DNA of 35,616 nt from Lachnospiraceae bacterium (GCA_017461725.1 JAFTXG010000032.1:1-35616); one strand, 5' to 3'. Positions 1 through 9,026 are shown, counted from the stretch's first letter. The notes: a model not told the origin generated them from the letters alone. Numbers and translations: made by a program.

Positions 1-1975
1 AATCCACCTTCCGGCCCTGAGCATCAGTAATGTGACCGTCATCCAGCACCTGAAGCAGAATATTAAACACATCAGGGTGGGCCTTCTCCACCTCATCAAA
101 CAGAATCACGGCGTAAGGATTACGGCGCACCCGTTCGCTGAGCTGTCCGCCCTCCTCGTAGCCCACATATCCGGGCGGTGAGCCGACCAGCTTGGACACG
201 CTGTGCTTCTCCATATATTCGGACATATCGACGCGAATCATGGCATTTTCCGTGCCGAACATAGCCTCAGCCAGAGCCTTGCAGAGCTCTGTCTTGCCCA
301 CACCGGTGGGACCAAGAAACAGGAAGGAGCCGATGGGCCGCCTGGGATCTTTGAGTCCCACTCGGCTTCTGCGGATCGCCTTTGACACCGCGGTCACCGC
401 CTCATCCTGACCGACAACCCGCTGATGGAGAATGCTCTCCAGGGATTTCAGCCGCTCGGCCTCGCCCTCGGTCAGCTTCTGGACAGGGATCTTGGTCCAG
501 GCGGATACCACGTCGGCAATATCCTGCTCACCCAGCACCGCTTTTTCTTTCTCCGCTGCATTGATTTCGCTTTCCAGCTTATCCAGACGACGTCTCAATC
601 TGTCTCTCTGCTTTTTCAAATCGTCCAACATATCCGGAGTCCCCTCACTGAGTGCATCCAGCATCCTGTACTCCAGCTCAGATATCTCCTCCTTAAGCGC
701 CGCCGCTTTTATCTCCTTCACTGACATCCGCTGACCGGAAAGTCTCAGGTGAGATGCCGCCTCATCCATCAGATCAATGGCTTTATCCGGCAGGAATCGG
801 TCGTTGATATAGCGGGCTGACAGCTTTACTGCCGCCTCCAGTGCTTCATCACTGATCCGAATCTGATGATGTTCCTCATATCGGCTGCGAAGCCCCTTAA
901 GAATCTCCACCGTCTGTTCCTCCGATGGTTCTTCAACCATCACCTGCTGGAACCGGCGCTCCAGCGCTGTATCCTTCTCGATCCGTTTCCGATACTCATC
1001 CACAGTGGTGGCTCCGATCACCTGTATCTCACCTCTGGCCAGCGCAGGCTTTAAAATATTGGAGGCATCCATGGACCCCTCTGCTCCACCGGCCCCGATG
1101 ATCGTATGCAATTCGTCAATAAACAGGATCACATCTCCAGCGTCACGAACCTCATTGATTACATTTTTAATGCGTTCCTCAAACTCACCCCGATATTTGG
1201 ATCCGGCCACCATGGCGGACAGATCCAGACTCAGAAGCCGCATATCCCGCAGATCGTCCGGAACAGCCCCCTCCGCCATCCTGATCGCCAGTCCCTCTGC
1301 GATGGCTGTCTTACCCACACCGGACTCACCAATCAGGCAGGGATTATTTTTGGTACGACGGCTCAATATACGGATCACGCGCTCAGTTTCCGCCTCACGG
1401 CCAATCACCGGATCCAGCTTTCCCTGCCTCGCCATCTCTGTCATATCGCGGCTGTATACGTCCAGCGCAGAGCCGCCTGAGCGTCCGCGCATGCCGACCA
1501 AACCTCTAGACTCCAGCTCCTCCCGGATCTGATCCTGCGATAATCCCATATTCCCCAAAAGTTCCACATAAACCTTCTGCAGATTTACATTCAATGTGTT
1601 AATGATACGCGCCGCACAGCTATCCTGATCCGCCAGAATCGCCAGCAAAATATGCTCTGTTCCAATCTTATTTGCCTGAAAATGAACTGCCTCCTCCGCA
1701 GCATAGCCCAATACCTTCTGTGCTCTGGGCGAAAAACCGTCCTTTTCCTTCGTAAGCACAGGAGTCTCCGGCGCGATCAGGTCCTTTACCATCTGCTCCA
1801 CCGCCTCAAGCGCAACGCCATTTGCCGCCAGTATCCGGCCTGCCACACCGCTGCCATCCCGAAGCATACCGATCAAAATGTGCTCTGTCCCCACGTATCC
1901 CTGACCAAACCGGGCCGCAATCTCAGCCGCGATGCTGATCGCTCTGCCAGCACCAGCTGTATATCCTTCAACCAT
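1..1975 (-). CDS. clpC: ATP-dependent Clp protease ATP-binding subunit, ClpC type (partial, C-terminus off the left edge)
   Basis: AAA+ unfoldase that feeds proteins to ClpP in the cytoplasm. About 658 codons are visible from the ATG. Order: two Clp_N repeats (residues about 1-140, each with a GTEHIL motif), first AAA+ module with Walker A GESGVGKT near residue 215 and Walker B ILFIDE near 283, a charged coiled-coil linker after residue 400, then a second module with Walker A GPTGVGKT near 555 and Walker [13 protein letters not shown]. The window ends just after that, so the ClpP-binding loop cannot be checked. The medium-length linker and paired Clp_N repeats favour ClpC over ClpA. The start is supported by GGAGG, which is read inside the last codons of the upstream GntR gene, 6 bp away. 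The two are therefore translationally linked and share a promoter. No ctsR or mcsAB genes are next to it, unlike the Bacillus arrangement. Confidence 0.93.
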   Translation of the reverse strand, partial: MVEGYTAGAGRAISIAAEIAARFGQGYVGTEHILIGMLRDGSGVAGRILAANGVALEAVEQMVKDLIAPETPVLTKEKDGFSPRAQKVLGYAAEEAVHFQANKIGTEHILLAILADQDSCAARIINTLNVNLQKVYVELLGNMGLSQDQIREELESRGLVGMRGRSGGSALDVYSRDMTEMARQGKLDPVIGREAETERVIRILSRRTKNNPCLIGESGVGKTAIAEGLAIRMAEGAVPDDLRDMRLLSLDLSAMVAGSKYRGEFEERIKNVINEVRDAGDVILFIDELHTIIGAGGAEGSMDASNILKPALARGEIQVIGATTVDEYRKRIEKDTALERRFQQVMVEEPSEEQTVEILKGLRSRYEEHHQIRISDEALEAAVKLSARYINDRFLPDKAIDLMDEAASHLRLSGQRMSVKEIKAAALKEEISELEYRMLDALSEGTPDMLDDLKKQRDRLRRRLDKLESEINAAEKEKAVLGEQDIADVVSAWTKIPVQKLTEGEAERLKSLESILHQRVVGQDEAVTAVSKAIRRSRVGLKDPRRPIGSFLFLGPTGVGKTELCKALAEAMFGTENAMIRVDMSEYMEKHSVSKLVGSPPGYVGYEEGGQLSERVRRNPYAVILFDEVEKAHPDVFNILLQVLDDGHITDAQGRKVD

Positions 1976-1981
1976 CTGTCA

Positions 1982-2353
1982 TCATCCTCCAAAGTCATTC
2001 ATAATCTCATCGATCAGCTGATGGATCTCCTCCCTGCTGATCCGCTTGCAAACTGCCCGGGCAATGATTACCCGCAATGCTCCATCTATCTCCCTCAGTG
2101 TGCGCAGTTTATCCAGGTCAAGAGCGATCACTGCTCCCCTGTGGCGATCAAGCGTCAGAAATCCTTCCTCGCGCAAAACCGCGTACGCCTTGTTCACTGT
2201 ATGCATATTAATGCCGATGTTTTCCGCCAACGCCCGAACCGACGGCAGGGAATCTCCCTCGCGCAGTTCCTCCGTCGCAATTCCCAAAATAATCTGATTG
2301 CGCAGCTGAATATATAATGCCTCATCGCTGTCAAAATCGATCTTCAGCAACAT
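1982..2353 (-). CDS. GntR family transcriptional regulator, YtrA-like short form
   Basis: Winged-helix DNA-binding protein of 123 aa. Residues about 10-75 form the GntR HTH, with the typical LPSVRALAENIGIN recognition region and a wing ending near residue 80. The remaining 45 aa are too short for an FadR or UTRA ligand domain, which places it with the YtrA subfamily. It is the first gene of a two-gene operon with the Clp ATPase. Its stop codon overlaps the Clp ribosome binding site. YtrA-type regulators usually sit with ABC transporter genes, so a Clp partner is unusual. Likely autoregulated: a perfect dyad covers its own -10 region (see 2379-2405). The ligand, if any, is unknown. Confidence 0.9.
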   Translation of the reverse strand: MLLKIDFDSDEALYIQLRNQIILGIATEELREGDSLPSVRALAENIGINMHTVNKAYAVLREEGFLTLDRHRGAVIALDLDKLRTLREIDGALRVIIARAVCKRISREEIHQLIDEIMNDFGG

Positions 2354-2378
2354 CCCATCATCGTCCTTTTCTTTTGGC

Positions 2379-2405
2379 TTTTGTTATATCCATATTATAA
2401 CAAAA
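2379..2405. promoter_or_regulatory. Perfect dyad operator over the GntR-clpC promoter
   Basis: Two perfect inverted 10-bp arms, TTTTGTTATA (2379-2388) and TATAACAAAA (2396-2405), flank a 7-bp spacer. The dyad covers the -10 region of the promoter driving the GntR-clpC operon. Symmetric AT-rich dyads of this length are typical GntR operators. Repression of its own operon by the GntR protein is inferred from position only. Confidence 0.75.
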
Positions 2406-2420
2406 CCATACATCTGTCAA
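2392..2420 (-). promoter_or_regulatory. Sigma-A promoter for the GntR-clpC operon
   Basis: Perfect -35 TTGACA at 2415-2420 (minus strand) with a 17-bp spacer to TAATAT at 2392-2397. A TATAAT at 2394-2399 would give a 15-bp spacer. It lies about 40 bp upstream of the GntR start. Confidence 0.75.
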
Positions 2421-2457
2421 TTCACATTTCATTACAATATCCTTCCATGCGGTCCTA

Positions 2458-2490
2458 AACAAAAGGGCCGGACTCCACAGGGAATCCGGC
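2458..2490 (-). terminator. Rho-independent terminator of the surface-protein operon
   Basis: On the minus strand, a 10-bp stem (arms 2481-2490 and 2467-2476, one wobble) with a 4-nt loop is followed by CCTTTTGTTT. It begins about 20 bp after the stop of the cohesin-like gene. Confidence 0.85.
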
Positions 2491-2511
2491 TTTACTGTGT
2501 ATTTGCTTATT

Positions 2512-4767
2512 TTACTTCTCTGCATCTGCCGTTTCGAGATCATCCAGATCAATATCCTCTAACTCAAGGTCATCCAGATCAAAATCATCCACCTCGAAAT
2601 CATCCACTTCCGGATCTGCTTCTTTCGGATCGTCCACGTCCAATTCGTCCACTTCCAGGTCATCCACTTCCAGGTCGTCCACTTCCAGATCGTCCACTTC
2701 CAGATCGTCCGCCTTCGAATCTGCTTCTTCCGAAACTGGAGCATCCAAATTCTCCGGCTCCCCGGTTTCCGTCTTTAACGCTTCACTCTCCATGTTCTCT
2801 GCCGCAAGGTTCTCCGCAGCAGCTTCCTCCAGTTCAAAGGATGCCACAATTCCAGCCATTCCAAGCTGAATATCCTCCAGCTCCTTTTCCAGCTGTTCCG
2901 CCTGATCCGCCTGCACATGATCCGAGACCTCCGATCCATCATCCAGGCTGTCCAAAAGTGCTTCTATGTCATATCCTTCGGAATCATCATCCTCATCGGT
3001 ATCATCGTAATCGGCATCATCCTCATCAACCTCATCATCCGGATCGCTGTCAGGATTCTCTTTCTTTCCGGAGGAAAAAATAAGATACATAGCAATCAGA
3101 CAAAGCAGCAATACTACCATAACGATGAACATGATCGTATCACGGCGATTGATCTTTTCCAGCTGCTCCTCATAATAAGCAATATACTGGCTGTTCACCT
3201 CTGATCCGCTCTGATTTCCAGAGTTCGCCCCGGTAATCGTTTCAGTCCCCTCATCAGTATTCTCCGTGGAACACTCTGCCGACTCCTCCGTCGTGGGGAC
3301 TGCGATTTCATCCTTGTTCACTCTCTGCAGAGTCTTTTCCTCCGCGTCATAGCGATAGAGGGCCGACGTTCCCTCCCAGTTCATGGCATAGAACAGAACG
3401 TAGTTTCCAGTCTCCGCATCTTCTCTGATCCACGCATCAATCAAACTTCCATTAAACTCTACCACCGTCCGCTTATAGCCATTCGGCATCTGCTCATCCT
3501 CCGCAAAAGGAAGAACCGTATACAGTGCGGAGGTAATCTGGATTCCCACATAGGGATATAATCCACCGTTGCTCTCATTGTAAATATACAGACTAGTCTT
3601 CGTACCATCCGATATGGGAATCAATACCAATCCGTTGGCAAGCCCTTTCAACGCCTCAATCTCCACGCCATTGAAGGAATACTTCTTCTTTTCGTAACCT
3701 TCAGGGCTGTCCACACCGTTTAAGGATTCCTGTACGCGGCCGGTGATTGATCCAATTACCACCTCCAGCGGATCAGCCGGTGTAGTCGCCTCGGTAGCAG
3801 GCTCCTCTGTCTGCGCTTCAGTGGTAGGCGCTCCGGTGGTCGCCTCAGTGGTATCGGCCTCCGTAGTCTCCGCCGACTCTCTGGTAACCCGGATCGCATA
3901 CCAGCGAACCGTGCCATCCTGTGCGGTGACCTTGATATCGATTACATTTTTTCCCACCTTGAGGTTTGTGTCAGTAATGATGTAGGTTGCATCCTCATCC
4001 TCTGTAGCTGCGGAAACAGACAGCTTTGTCACCTCATTCCCTACCGTAGCCTCATAAATCGTCGTTCCACGATCAAAAGCCGGGCTCATCTTTCCGGGAT
4101 AAATACTCAGCGCTTCCAAATAGGCATTATCAGAAAGGGCCTCCGTCGTAGGTGCCTCCGTGGTTGGCGGATCAGTGGGTGCCTGAGTCGGTGCCTGAGT
4201 AGGTGCCTGGGTAGGTGCCTGGGTAGGCGCCTGGGTGGGTGCCTGGGTGGGCGCCTGGGTAGGTGCCTGGGTAGGCGCCTGGGTGGGTGCCTGGGTCGGG
4301 GCCTGGGTAGGCGCCTGGGTGGGGGCTTCGGTAGGGGCAGTGATTGTAATCGTACCTGCCGAAGAACTGCAAGGCATCGCTACAATGGGCTCTGTCTCCG
4401 TCTCACCGTAGGCATCTCCGCCCGGATTATACTGTACAGTCGTGGTACCGGCCTTCAACGCCTTAAACGTAAAGCTCTGCGTTTTAAATCCTTCACTTTC
4501 GGCAATATTCAGATCGCCGCTGACCAGCTCCAGATAAGAACCGTCATAAGAAACCGAACCACTATAGGTAAGCAGAGTGGCTCCTTCCCATGTGCAGGTC
4601 AATGTGACAGTAAAAGTATCTCCCACATTTACACTTGCTCCGGACATGGAAAAGGAACAGCTGGCCGCTTTTCCCACCAGAGATGCCAGCGGACTGATCA
4701 GTCCAATCAGCATAACAAGAGCAACGCTTATGCTCATCAATCTTTTTTTAAGTTTATTCACATTCAT
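2512..4767 (-). CDS. Membrane-anchored cell-surface protein with cohesin-like and cadherin-like domains and an acidic cytoplasmic tail
   Basis: 751 aa. Signal peptide at residues 1-35. Residues about 37-143 form a beta-sandwich resembling cohesin domains, with an SYDGSYLEL stretch like the cohesin YDPNxLE motif. Residues 144-203 are a low-complexity linker of APTQ tetrads. Residues 217-299 are a cadherin-like beta-sandwich (PF12733 type) ending in VRWYAIRVTRE. A TTEA-rich linker follows, then an unrecognised domain at about 338-490, then a transmembrane helix at 548-569. The last 180 residues would be cytoplasmic and are extremely acidic, ending in repeated DDLEV-type pentads. The gene starts 8 bp after the dockerin-tailed glucosaminidase gene stop, so the two are cotranscribed. 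It may be the membrane anchor for that enzyme. The domain calls are by eye; the cohesin call is moderate. Confidence 0.85.
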   Translation of the reverse strand: MNVNKLKKRLMSISVALVMLIGLISPLASLVGKAASCSFSMSGASVNVGDTFTVTLTCTWEGATLLTYSGSVSYDGSYLELVSGDLNIAESEGFKTQSFTFKALKAGTTTVQYNPGGDAYGETETEPIVAMPCSSSAGTITITAPTEAPTQAPTQAPTQAPTQAPTQAPTQAPTQAPTQAPTQAPTQAPTQAPTQAPTDPPTTEAPTTEALSDNAYLEALSIYPGKMSPAFDRGTTIYEATVGNEVTKLSVSAATEDEDATYIITDTNLKVGKNVIDIKVTAQDGTVRWYAIRVTRESAETTEADTTEATTGAPTTEAQTEEPATEATTPADPLEVVIGSITGRVQESLNGVDSPEGYEKKKYSFNGVEIEALKGLANGLVLIPISDGTKTSLYIYNESNGGLYPYVGIQITSALYTVLPFAEDEQMPNGYKRTVVEFNGSLIDAWIREDAETGNYVLFYAMNWEGTSALYRYDAEEKTLQRVNKDEIAVPTTEESAECSTENTDEGTETITGANSGNQSGSEVNSQYIAYYEEQLEKINRRDTIMFIVMVVLLLCLIAMYLIFSSGKKENPDSDPDDEVDEDDADYDDTDEDDDSEGYDIEALLDSLDDGSEVSDHVQADQAEQLEKELEDIQLGMAGIVASFELEEAAAENLAAENMESEALKTETGEPENLDAPVSEEADSKADDLEVDDLEVDDLEVDDLEVDELDVDDPKEADPEVDDFEVDDFDLDDLELEDIDLDDLETADAEK
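4161..4341. repeat. 12-bp coding minisatellite encoding APTQ repeats
   Basis: About fifteen tandem 12-bp units, variants of GCCTGGGTAGGC on the plus strand, encode the APTQ linker of the cohesin-like protein on the minus strand. Units differ mainly at synonymous third positions. The copy number probably varies between strains by slippage, always in frame because the unit is 12 bp. Confidence 0.9.
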
Positions 4768-4775
4768 CCTCCCAC

Positions 4776-7595
4776 TTACTGCTCAATTACTAAGCGCAGT
4801 TTCAGATGCTGCCGCAGCATCATCAAATCAAGGGCATCAATCTTGCCATCTCGACTCACATCGGCTGCCACTGCATATACTCCGGACAGTTCAACCTTTT
4901 TCTTTAAGTACTGACGGACAGTCATCAGATCAAGGGCATCAATCTTACCATCTCCGCTGACATCCCCATAAACCACCACGGTGTACACATCACAAATCAC
5001 TCCCGATTCGTCATATACTTTCACCAGTGTTCCGGTTCCCACAGTGGTCACCTGGCTCACACCGTCAGCCGCCGTGATCTTCAGTGTGCCTCCTGTCACA
5101 GTCAGCCCCGCCTCAAATGTCTCCGCGTTCACGGGCTGTTCCTTCAGTCCGGTAATATATTTATCCTCACCGACAGTATAAACCTCGGAACTGAGGGTCA
5201 CGCCCACATTTGCCACAGGTCTCTCCACCGTGATATGATATTCGCTTACAGCAGTCTCATTTCCTGACGTTACCTTGATCGTAATCACACTCTGACCCAC
5301 AGGGATCTCCTCCGCTCCGGTGATCTCCACCTTCGCCAGAGAACTGGTCGCTGCCGCCGTAATCTCCAGAGCTGTCTGTTCTGCGGGAATCAGCACGCTA
5401 TATTCGCTGACAGCAGGATCAAATCCCGGTACCAGCTGAATGCCTGTCACACTGAGTGCAGACAGTGTAGTATCCGTAGCCTCCGGTCTGGTCACTCTGA
5501 TCAGGTATTCCAATACGGTCTCACCGTCTCCGGCAGTCACTTTGACGGTAATCACACTCTCACCTACAGGGATCTCCTCCGCTCCGGTGATCTCCACCTT
5601 CGCCAGAGAACTGGTCGCCTTCGCAGTGATCTCCAGTGCGGCCTGATCCTCGGGGATCGCCACACTGTATTCCTTGACCTCAGGATCAAATGCGGCAGAC
5701 AGTTCAAAGCCTGCCACACTGAGTTCAGACAGCGTAGCATCCGTAGCCGCCTGACGCGTCACTTTGACCTTATATTCGGAGACAGTCACTCCGTCTCCGG
5801 CAGTCACCTTGACCGTGATCACATTTTCTCCGAACGCAAGGTTTTCGCCGTTTCCAACCTCCACCTTGGCCAGCTTACTGGTTGCTGTCGCCTTGATCTC
5901 AACCTTATCCGCCTCTGCGGGAATCGTCACACTGTACTCATAAACACCACTGCCGAATGCCGGTGTCAACTCATAGCCCGTCACAGACAATGCGGACAGG
6001 GACGCATCCTTATCCACCTTGCGAACAATCGTCACCGTATAAGTTCTCACATCCCCGTTCTGAGCGGTCACAATGACAGTGAACTTGTTCTCACCCATAG
6101 CAAGCACCTTTTCTCCGGTGCCGGCAATCGCTGCCGTACTGTCCTTTGCCGCTGCAGTGAGCTTGATCTTCTGAACATCGGCCTCCACCTCGATCCGGTA
6201 ATCGCTCTTGTCCATATCAAAATCAGCCAGTGCAGTACCGTCCACGGAAATACTGTCAAGCTTATTATTCGGACTTCCGGTCTTGGTCGGCTTTGCCGCC
6301 GGTGTCTCAGGCATATTGTTATAAACCGGTATATAGAATACCAGGTTCTGCTGCTTTGCCTCTGCGTTATACGCCAGCGAGTATACATTTGCCTCCGACG
6401 ACGCACCCTGAATATTTGTCATATACTGGTGGGTATACGGATTTTCCGTCATGACATTAAATCGCTTCAGGTACAGGGTATTCTGTCCGCCGTTCACATA
6501 GTTGGTCGCATAGAACTCCGCTCCACCCAGCAATGCCTTATATCGTGTGTTCCACGGACGACCATAAGAGGTATTTCCTACCCCCTCACCGCCAGCATAC
6601 CAGAGTCCTCTCTGAATCGCAGACATCGTAGCGGTCTTATATGCGCCCACATTATAATAATTGTATAATCCTTCGTAGCCGGCCTCTGTGCCGGAAACAC
6701 TGCCGCTTCCATTATAACCCAATTCAATACGAATCATGGCGGCCAAGACATATGGACTGACCCCATAGGTCCTGCCTGCCTCCAGCAGCACAGATGCATA
6801 CTCGTACTCAGTATTTCCCTCTACAAAATTATTTGCCATAAAGGATTTACCGATGATGGCGCGCACTCCGTCAAGAGTCTGATCCGCCTCATCATACCCG
6901 TGGGTAATAAACGCAAAAATCATGGAGCCATCCAGATAATTTCGGGGATCCAGATAATGGGCAACAATCTCTCTGGATGCAGTCACCCATTTGTCACCGT
7001 CCATGCCCTTCCATGTACTGGTATTCCAGTTGTAGGCCTCTCCCTCGGTGGATTTCCAGGAAGAGATCGCCCCGGTGGACACCAGACTGCGCCCTTTCGT
7101 GCTCTCCGCCTCCAGCGCATCGCTCCACTCAAGTCCGGTCTTTTGGGCAACAAATTTCCAGTTAGGGTACATATCGTGGAGAATCAACAAGCGCGTCCTA
7201 TAGCTCTCCGGGAACTCAGCCAGCAGTTCCTCGAAGGTCATCTTTTCCACTTCATCCAAACCGGAATAGTCCTTGTATATCACATATGTACTGTGCATAA
7301 ACCCGGTCTTGGTCTCCCCATTTACCGTAAACCGAAGTTCATACCACTTAGCGCCGTCGGAAGCCAGCGTTTCACCGATGATCGTGACCTCCGTCTTATC
7401 TGCCAGCGTAGCAACCACATCATATCCGGTACCTGCATCCGAACGCACATTTACATTATCCCCATCGGAGGATACCATCGCGGCGCGCTCATCATATGCC
7501 GTCGCAGATATGTATATCCCACCACAAATAAGCAGTACCATCAGCACTGCTATCATCAGAATCGTTATCTGTTTTCTTCCGCTTTTGTTTTTCAT
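4776..7595 (-). CDS. Secreted N-acetylglucosaminidase with SH3, four cadherin-like repeats and a C-terminal dockerin
   Basis: 939 aa peptidoglycan hydrolase-like surface protein. An N-terminal membrane or signal segment spans 9-30 and a bacterial SH3 domain spans about 43-108 (NVRSDAGTGYDVVATL). A glucosaminidase domain (LytG/LytD family, PF01832 type) spans about 128-425, with RIELGYNG near 289-296, where the family carries its likely catalytic Glu. Four PF12733-type beta-sandwich repeats follow at about 445-526, 527-616, 617-706 and 707-795. An X-like module leads into a dockerin at about 873-936, with two calcium-loop repeats of the form DxSxDGKIDALD, each followed by a helix. The start follows AAAGGATGAG. 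It is the first gene of the operon with the membrane-anchored cohesin-like protein. It is expected to cleave GlcNAc linkages in cell-wall glycan and to dock by calcium-dependent binding. Confidence 0.92.
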   Translation of the reverse strand: MKNKSGRKQITILMIAVLMVLLICGGIYISATAYDERAAMVSSDGDNVNVRSDAGTGYDVVATLADKTEVTIIGETLASDGAKWYELRFTVNGETKTGFMHSTYVIYKDYSGLDEVEKMTFEELLAEFPESYRTRLLILHDMYPNWKFVAQKTGLEWSDALEAESTKGRSLVSTGAISSWKSTEGEAYNWNTSTWKGMDGDKWVTASREIVAHYLDPRNYLDGSMIFAFITHGYDEADQTLDGVRAIIGKSFMANNFVEGNTEYEYASVLLEAGRTYGVSPYVLAAMIRIELGYNGSGSVSGTEAGYEGLYNYYNVGAYKTATMSAIQRGLWYAGGEGVGNTSYGRPWNTRYKALLGGAEFYATNYVNGGQNTLYLKRFNVMTENPYTHQYMTNIQGASSEANVYSLAYNAEAKQQNLVFYIPVYNNMPETPAAKPTKTGSPNNKLDSISVDGTALADFDMDKSDYRIEVEADVQKIKLTAAAKDSTAAIAGTGEKVLAMGENKFTVIVTAQNGDVRTYTVTIVRKVDKDASLSALSVTGYELTPAFGSGVYEYSVTIPAEADKVEIKATATSKLAKVEVGNGENLAFGENVITVKVTAGDGVTVSEYKVKVTRQAATDATLSELSVAGFELSAAFDPEVKEYSVAIPEDQAALEITAKATSSLAKVEITGAEEIPVGESVITVKVTAGDGETVLEYLIRVTRPEATDTTLSALSVTGIQLVPGFDPAVSEYSVLIPAEQTALEITAAATSSLAKVEITGAEEIPVGQSVITIKVTSGNETAVSEYHITVERPVANVGVTLSSEVYTVGEDKYITGLKEQPVNAETFEAGLTVTGGTLKITAADGVSQVTTVGTGTLVKVYDESGVICDVYTVVVYGDVSGDGKIDALDLMTVRQYLKKKVELSGVYAVAADVSRDGKIDALDLMMLRQHLKLRLVIEQ
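5281..5618. repeat. Internal direct repeats within the cadherin-like domains
   Basis: A segment of about 71 bp at 5281-5351 recurs at 5548-5618 with only a few differences. The period is 267 bp, or 89 residues, equal to one cadherin-like repeat. The last two repeats are the most alike, which suggests a recent in-frame duplication or gene conversion. Confidence 0.8.
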
Positions 7596-7643
7596 CCACT
7601 CATCCTTTACGAATACTGCACTCCAACAGAACCATTACCTTTA

Positions 7644-7672
7644 ATTATACTGTATAGTTCGACAAATTGCAA
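7644..7672 (-). promoter_or_regulatory. Sigma-A promoter of the glucosaminidase/cohesin-like operon
   Basis: On the minus strand, TTGCAA (7667-7672), 17-bp spacer, TATAAT (7644-7649), about 50 bp upstream of the glucosaminidase start. Confidence 0.8.
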
Positions 7673-7710
7673 TATATTTCCCCATCAACCCCGTTGCTTT
7701 TTCCTGCCAT

Positions 7711-8814
7711 TTACTGGCAATCTGCAGATCTGTTTTCCCCCTTGTCTTTCGGCTGTCGTTTAAGGGCACGGCTCAGCAATCCAGACAGTTTCCCGGAGAT
7801 CAGACTCACCGGATAAGCCGCCAGAAATGACATGATCATGACCGGCACACAGACCACAAAATAGTGGTACAGATAATTTCCCGGACCAATCTGACCGTTA
7901 AACCGTGCATACATGGGCACATCAAATACCCAGGAGATCAGATAGGCATCAAAGGAAACCGCCGCAATAAATTTGACAATCCCAGTCACGATTCTGCCCG
8001 GACCGTTTTGCAGACACCGGTCGGAAATCGGATAAACTCCCAGAAAGATCAACACACTGATGATACAGACGAGCCAGTCCGAATAACCGCCGCCCAGTCC
8101 GTCTCCAAACAGCTTTCCGTCAGCGGTGATATAGGTATAAACGCCCTTAAACATGCAAAGGATCACCGCCAGCCCGATGCAGAACCAGGATGCCGGTCTC
8201 GGACGATATTTGCGGATATAGCAGCCGATCACATAGTATCCGAAGGGATACAGATAGGTCCAGTAATTCGGCACCAGATTCCAGGTACTTCCGTCGATCA
8301 CCCACCCGTTCAGCATGGAGGGCAAAAATGTGATCGCACAGACGGAGGCCACCATGAGAAGATGTCCCTTACGGGTCTCCAGACTGTGAAAAGCCAGATT
8401 GATATACGGAATCACCAGAAACATACCGATATACATCTCCACATACCAGGAATAGTTAGCCGCCTTATAATCCAGAATATCACCGATCCACTGGAGTACA
8501 CTTTTTTCGGTCCCGTAATATCCGATGCGGAAGGCAATGTTAATCAATGAAATGATCAGCCACGAAATGATCACCCGAAAAACACCGCAGTAATATTTTC
8601 GGCAGGGCTTATCGTTGGCCCTCAGATAGCCGGTGATCAGCAGAAACAGCGGCACACAGGTATAGAAAAGCCAGCGGCAGCTCCCCGCAGCCCACATGGA
8701 CATGCCAGTCATCTCCTGATAATAAAATCCGTTATTCAAGTAAAAATGAACACTGATCACAAAGATCACAGCCACTGCCCGGATGAGATCCAGACCAAAT
8801 TCTCTCTTTTTCAT
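7711..8814 (-). CDS. Acyltransferase 3 family membrane protein
   Basis: About 367 aa integral membrane acyltransferase (PF01757, OafA/WecH-like) of the kind that O-acetylates cell-surface polysaccharide or peptidoglycan. The N-terminus LDLIRAVAVIFVISVHF carries the family's R and H residues in the first transmembrane helix. About ten hydrophobic segments follow, and the C-terminus is short and basic. The start is either GTG at 8817 or ATG at 8814. I prefer the ATG because GGGGGA then sits 5 bp upstream. It has its own promoter, preceded by a tandem 20-bp repeat, and stands apart from the gene upstream, which ends in a strong terminator. The substrate cannot be told from sequence. Confidence 0.9.
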   Translation of the reverse strand: MKKREFGLDLIRAVAVIFVISVHFYLNNGFYYQEMTGMSMWAAGSCRWLFYTCVPLFLLITGYLRANDKPCRKYYCGVFRVIISWLIISLINIAFRIGYYGTEKSVLQWIGDILDYKAANYSWYVEMYIGMFLVIPYINLAFHSLETRKGHLLMVASVCAITFLPSMLNGWVIDGSTWNLVPNYWTYLYPFGYYVIGCYIRKYRPRPASWFCIGLAVILCMFKGVYTYITADGKLFGDGLGGGYSDWLVCIISVLIFLGVYPISDRCLQNGPGRIVTGIVKFIAAVSFDAYLISWVFDVPMYARFNGQIGPGNYLYHYFVVCVPVMIMSFLAAYPVSLISGKLSGLLSRALKRQPKDKGENRSADCQ

Positions 8815-8846
8815 CACATTCCCCCATTTTTTGACAAGATAATTCT

Positions 8847-8874
8847 ATTGTACCCACTCCGCCTTTTCTGTCAA
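8847..8874 (-). promoter_or_regulatory. Sigma-A promoter of the acyltransferase gene
   Basis: On the minus strand, consensus TTGACA (8869-8874), 16-bp spacer, TACAAT (8847-8852), about 35 bp upstream of the start codon. Confidence 0.8.
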
Positions 8875-8877
8875 GGG

Positions 8878-8916
8878 AAACATTTTCCTCTCCCGACAAA
8901 CATTTTCTTCTCCCGA
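8878..8916. repeat. Tandem 20-bp-period repeat just upstream of the acyltransferase -35
   Basis: AAACATTTTCCTCTCCCGA (8878-8896) and AAACATTTTCTTCTCCCGA (8898-8916) differ at one base and are one base apart, giving a 20-bp period. The first copy ends 3 bp from the -35 hexamer. Two helical turns between identical sites upstream of -35 suggests binding of a dimeric activator. Confidence 0.7.
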
Positions 8917-8970
8917 AAAACCGATAGGCACCTGCCCTCGATTTTTCACTGCCAGGCCTTGGCAAACGCC

Positions 8971-9008
8971 GAAAAAATGCGCTCTCAGCCGCAAAGCCGA
9001 AAGCGCAT
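8971..9008 (-). terminator. Rho-independent terminator of the 63-aa protein/DUF4015 operon
   Basis: A 13-bp stem (arms 8996-9008 and 8977-8989, two wobbles) is followed on the minus strand by TTTTTT. It starts about 18 bp after the stop of the glycoside hydrolase-like gene. Confidence 0.88.
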
Positions 9009-9026
9009 CCAGATCATATCGGTTAT

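Noticed and set aside
4172..4372. Gly/Pro/His-rich repeat frame and possible CRISPR-like array
   Set aside because: The 12-bp units have no spacers and are simply the APTQ linker read in another frame. There are no cas genes.
6900..7763. 287-codon plus-strand frame opposite the glucosaminidase
   Set aside because: Covers the well-supported glucosaminidase and its promoter. It has no domain or RBS.
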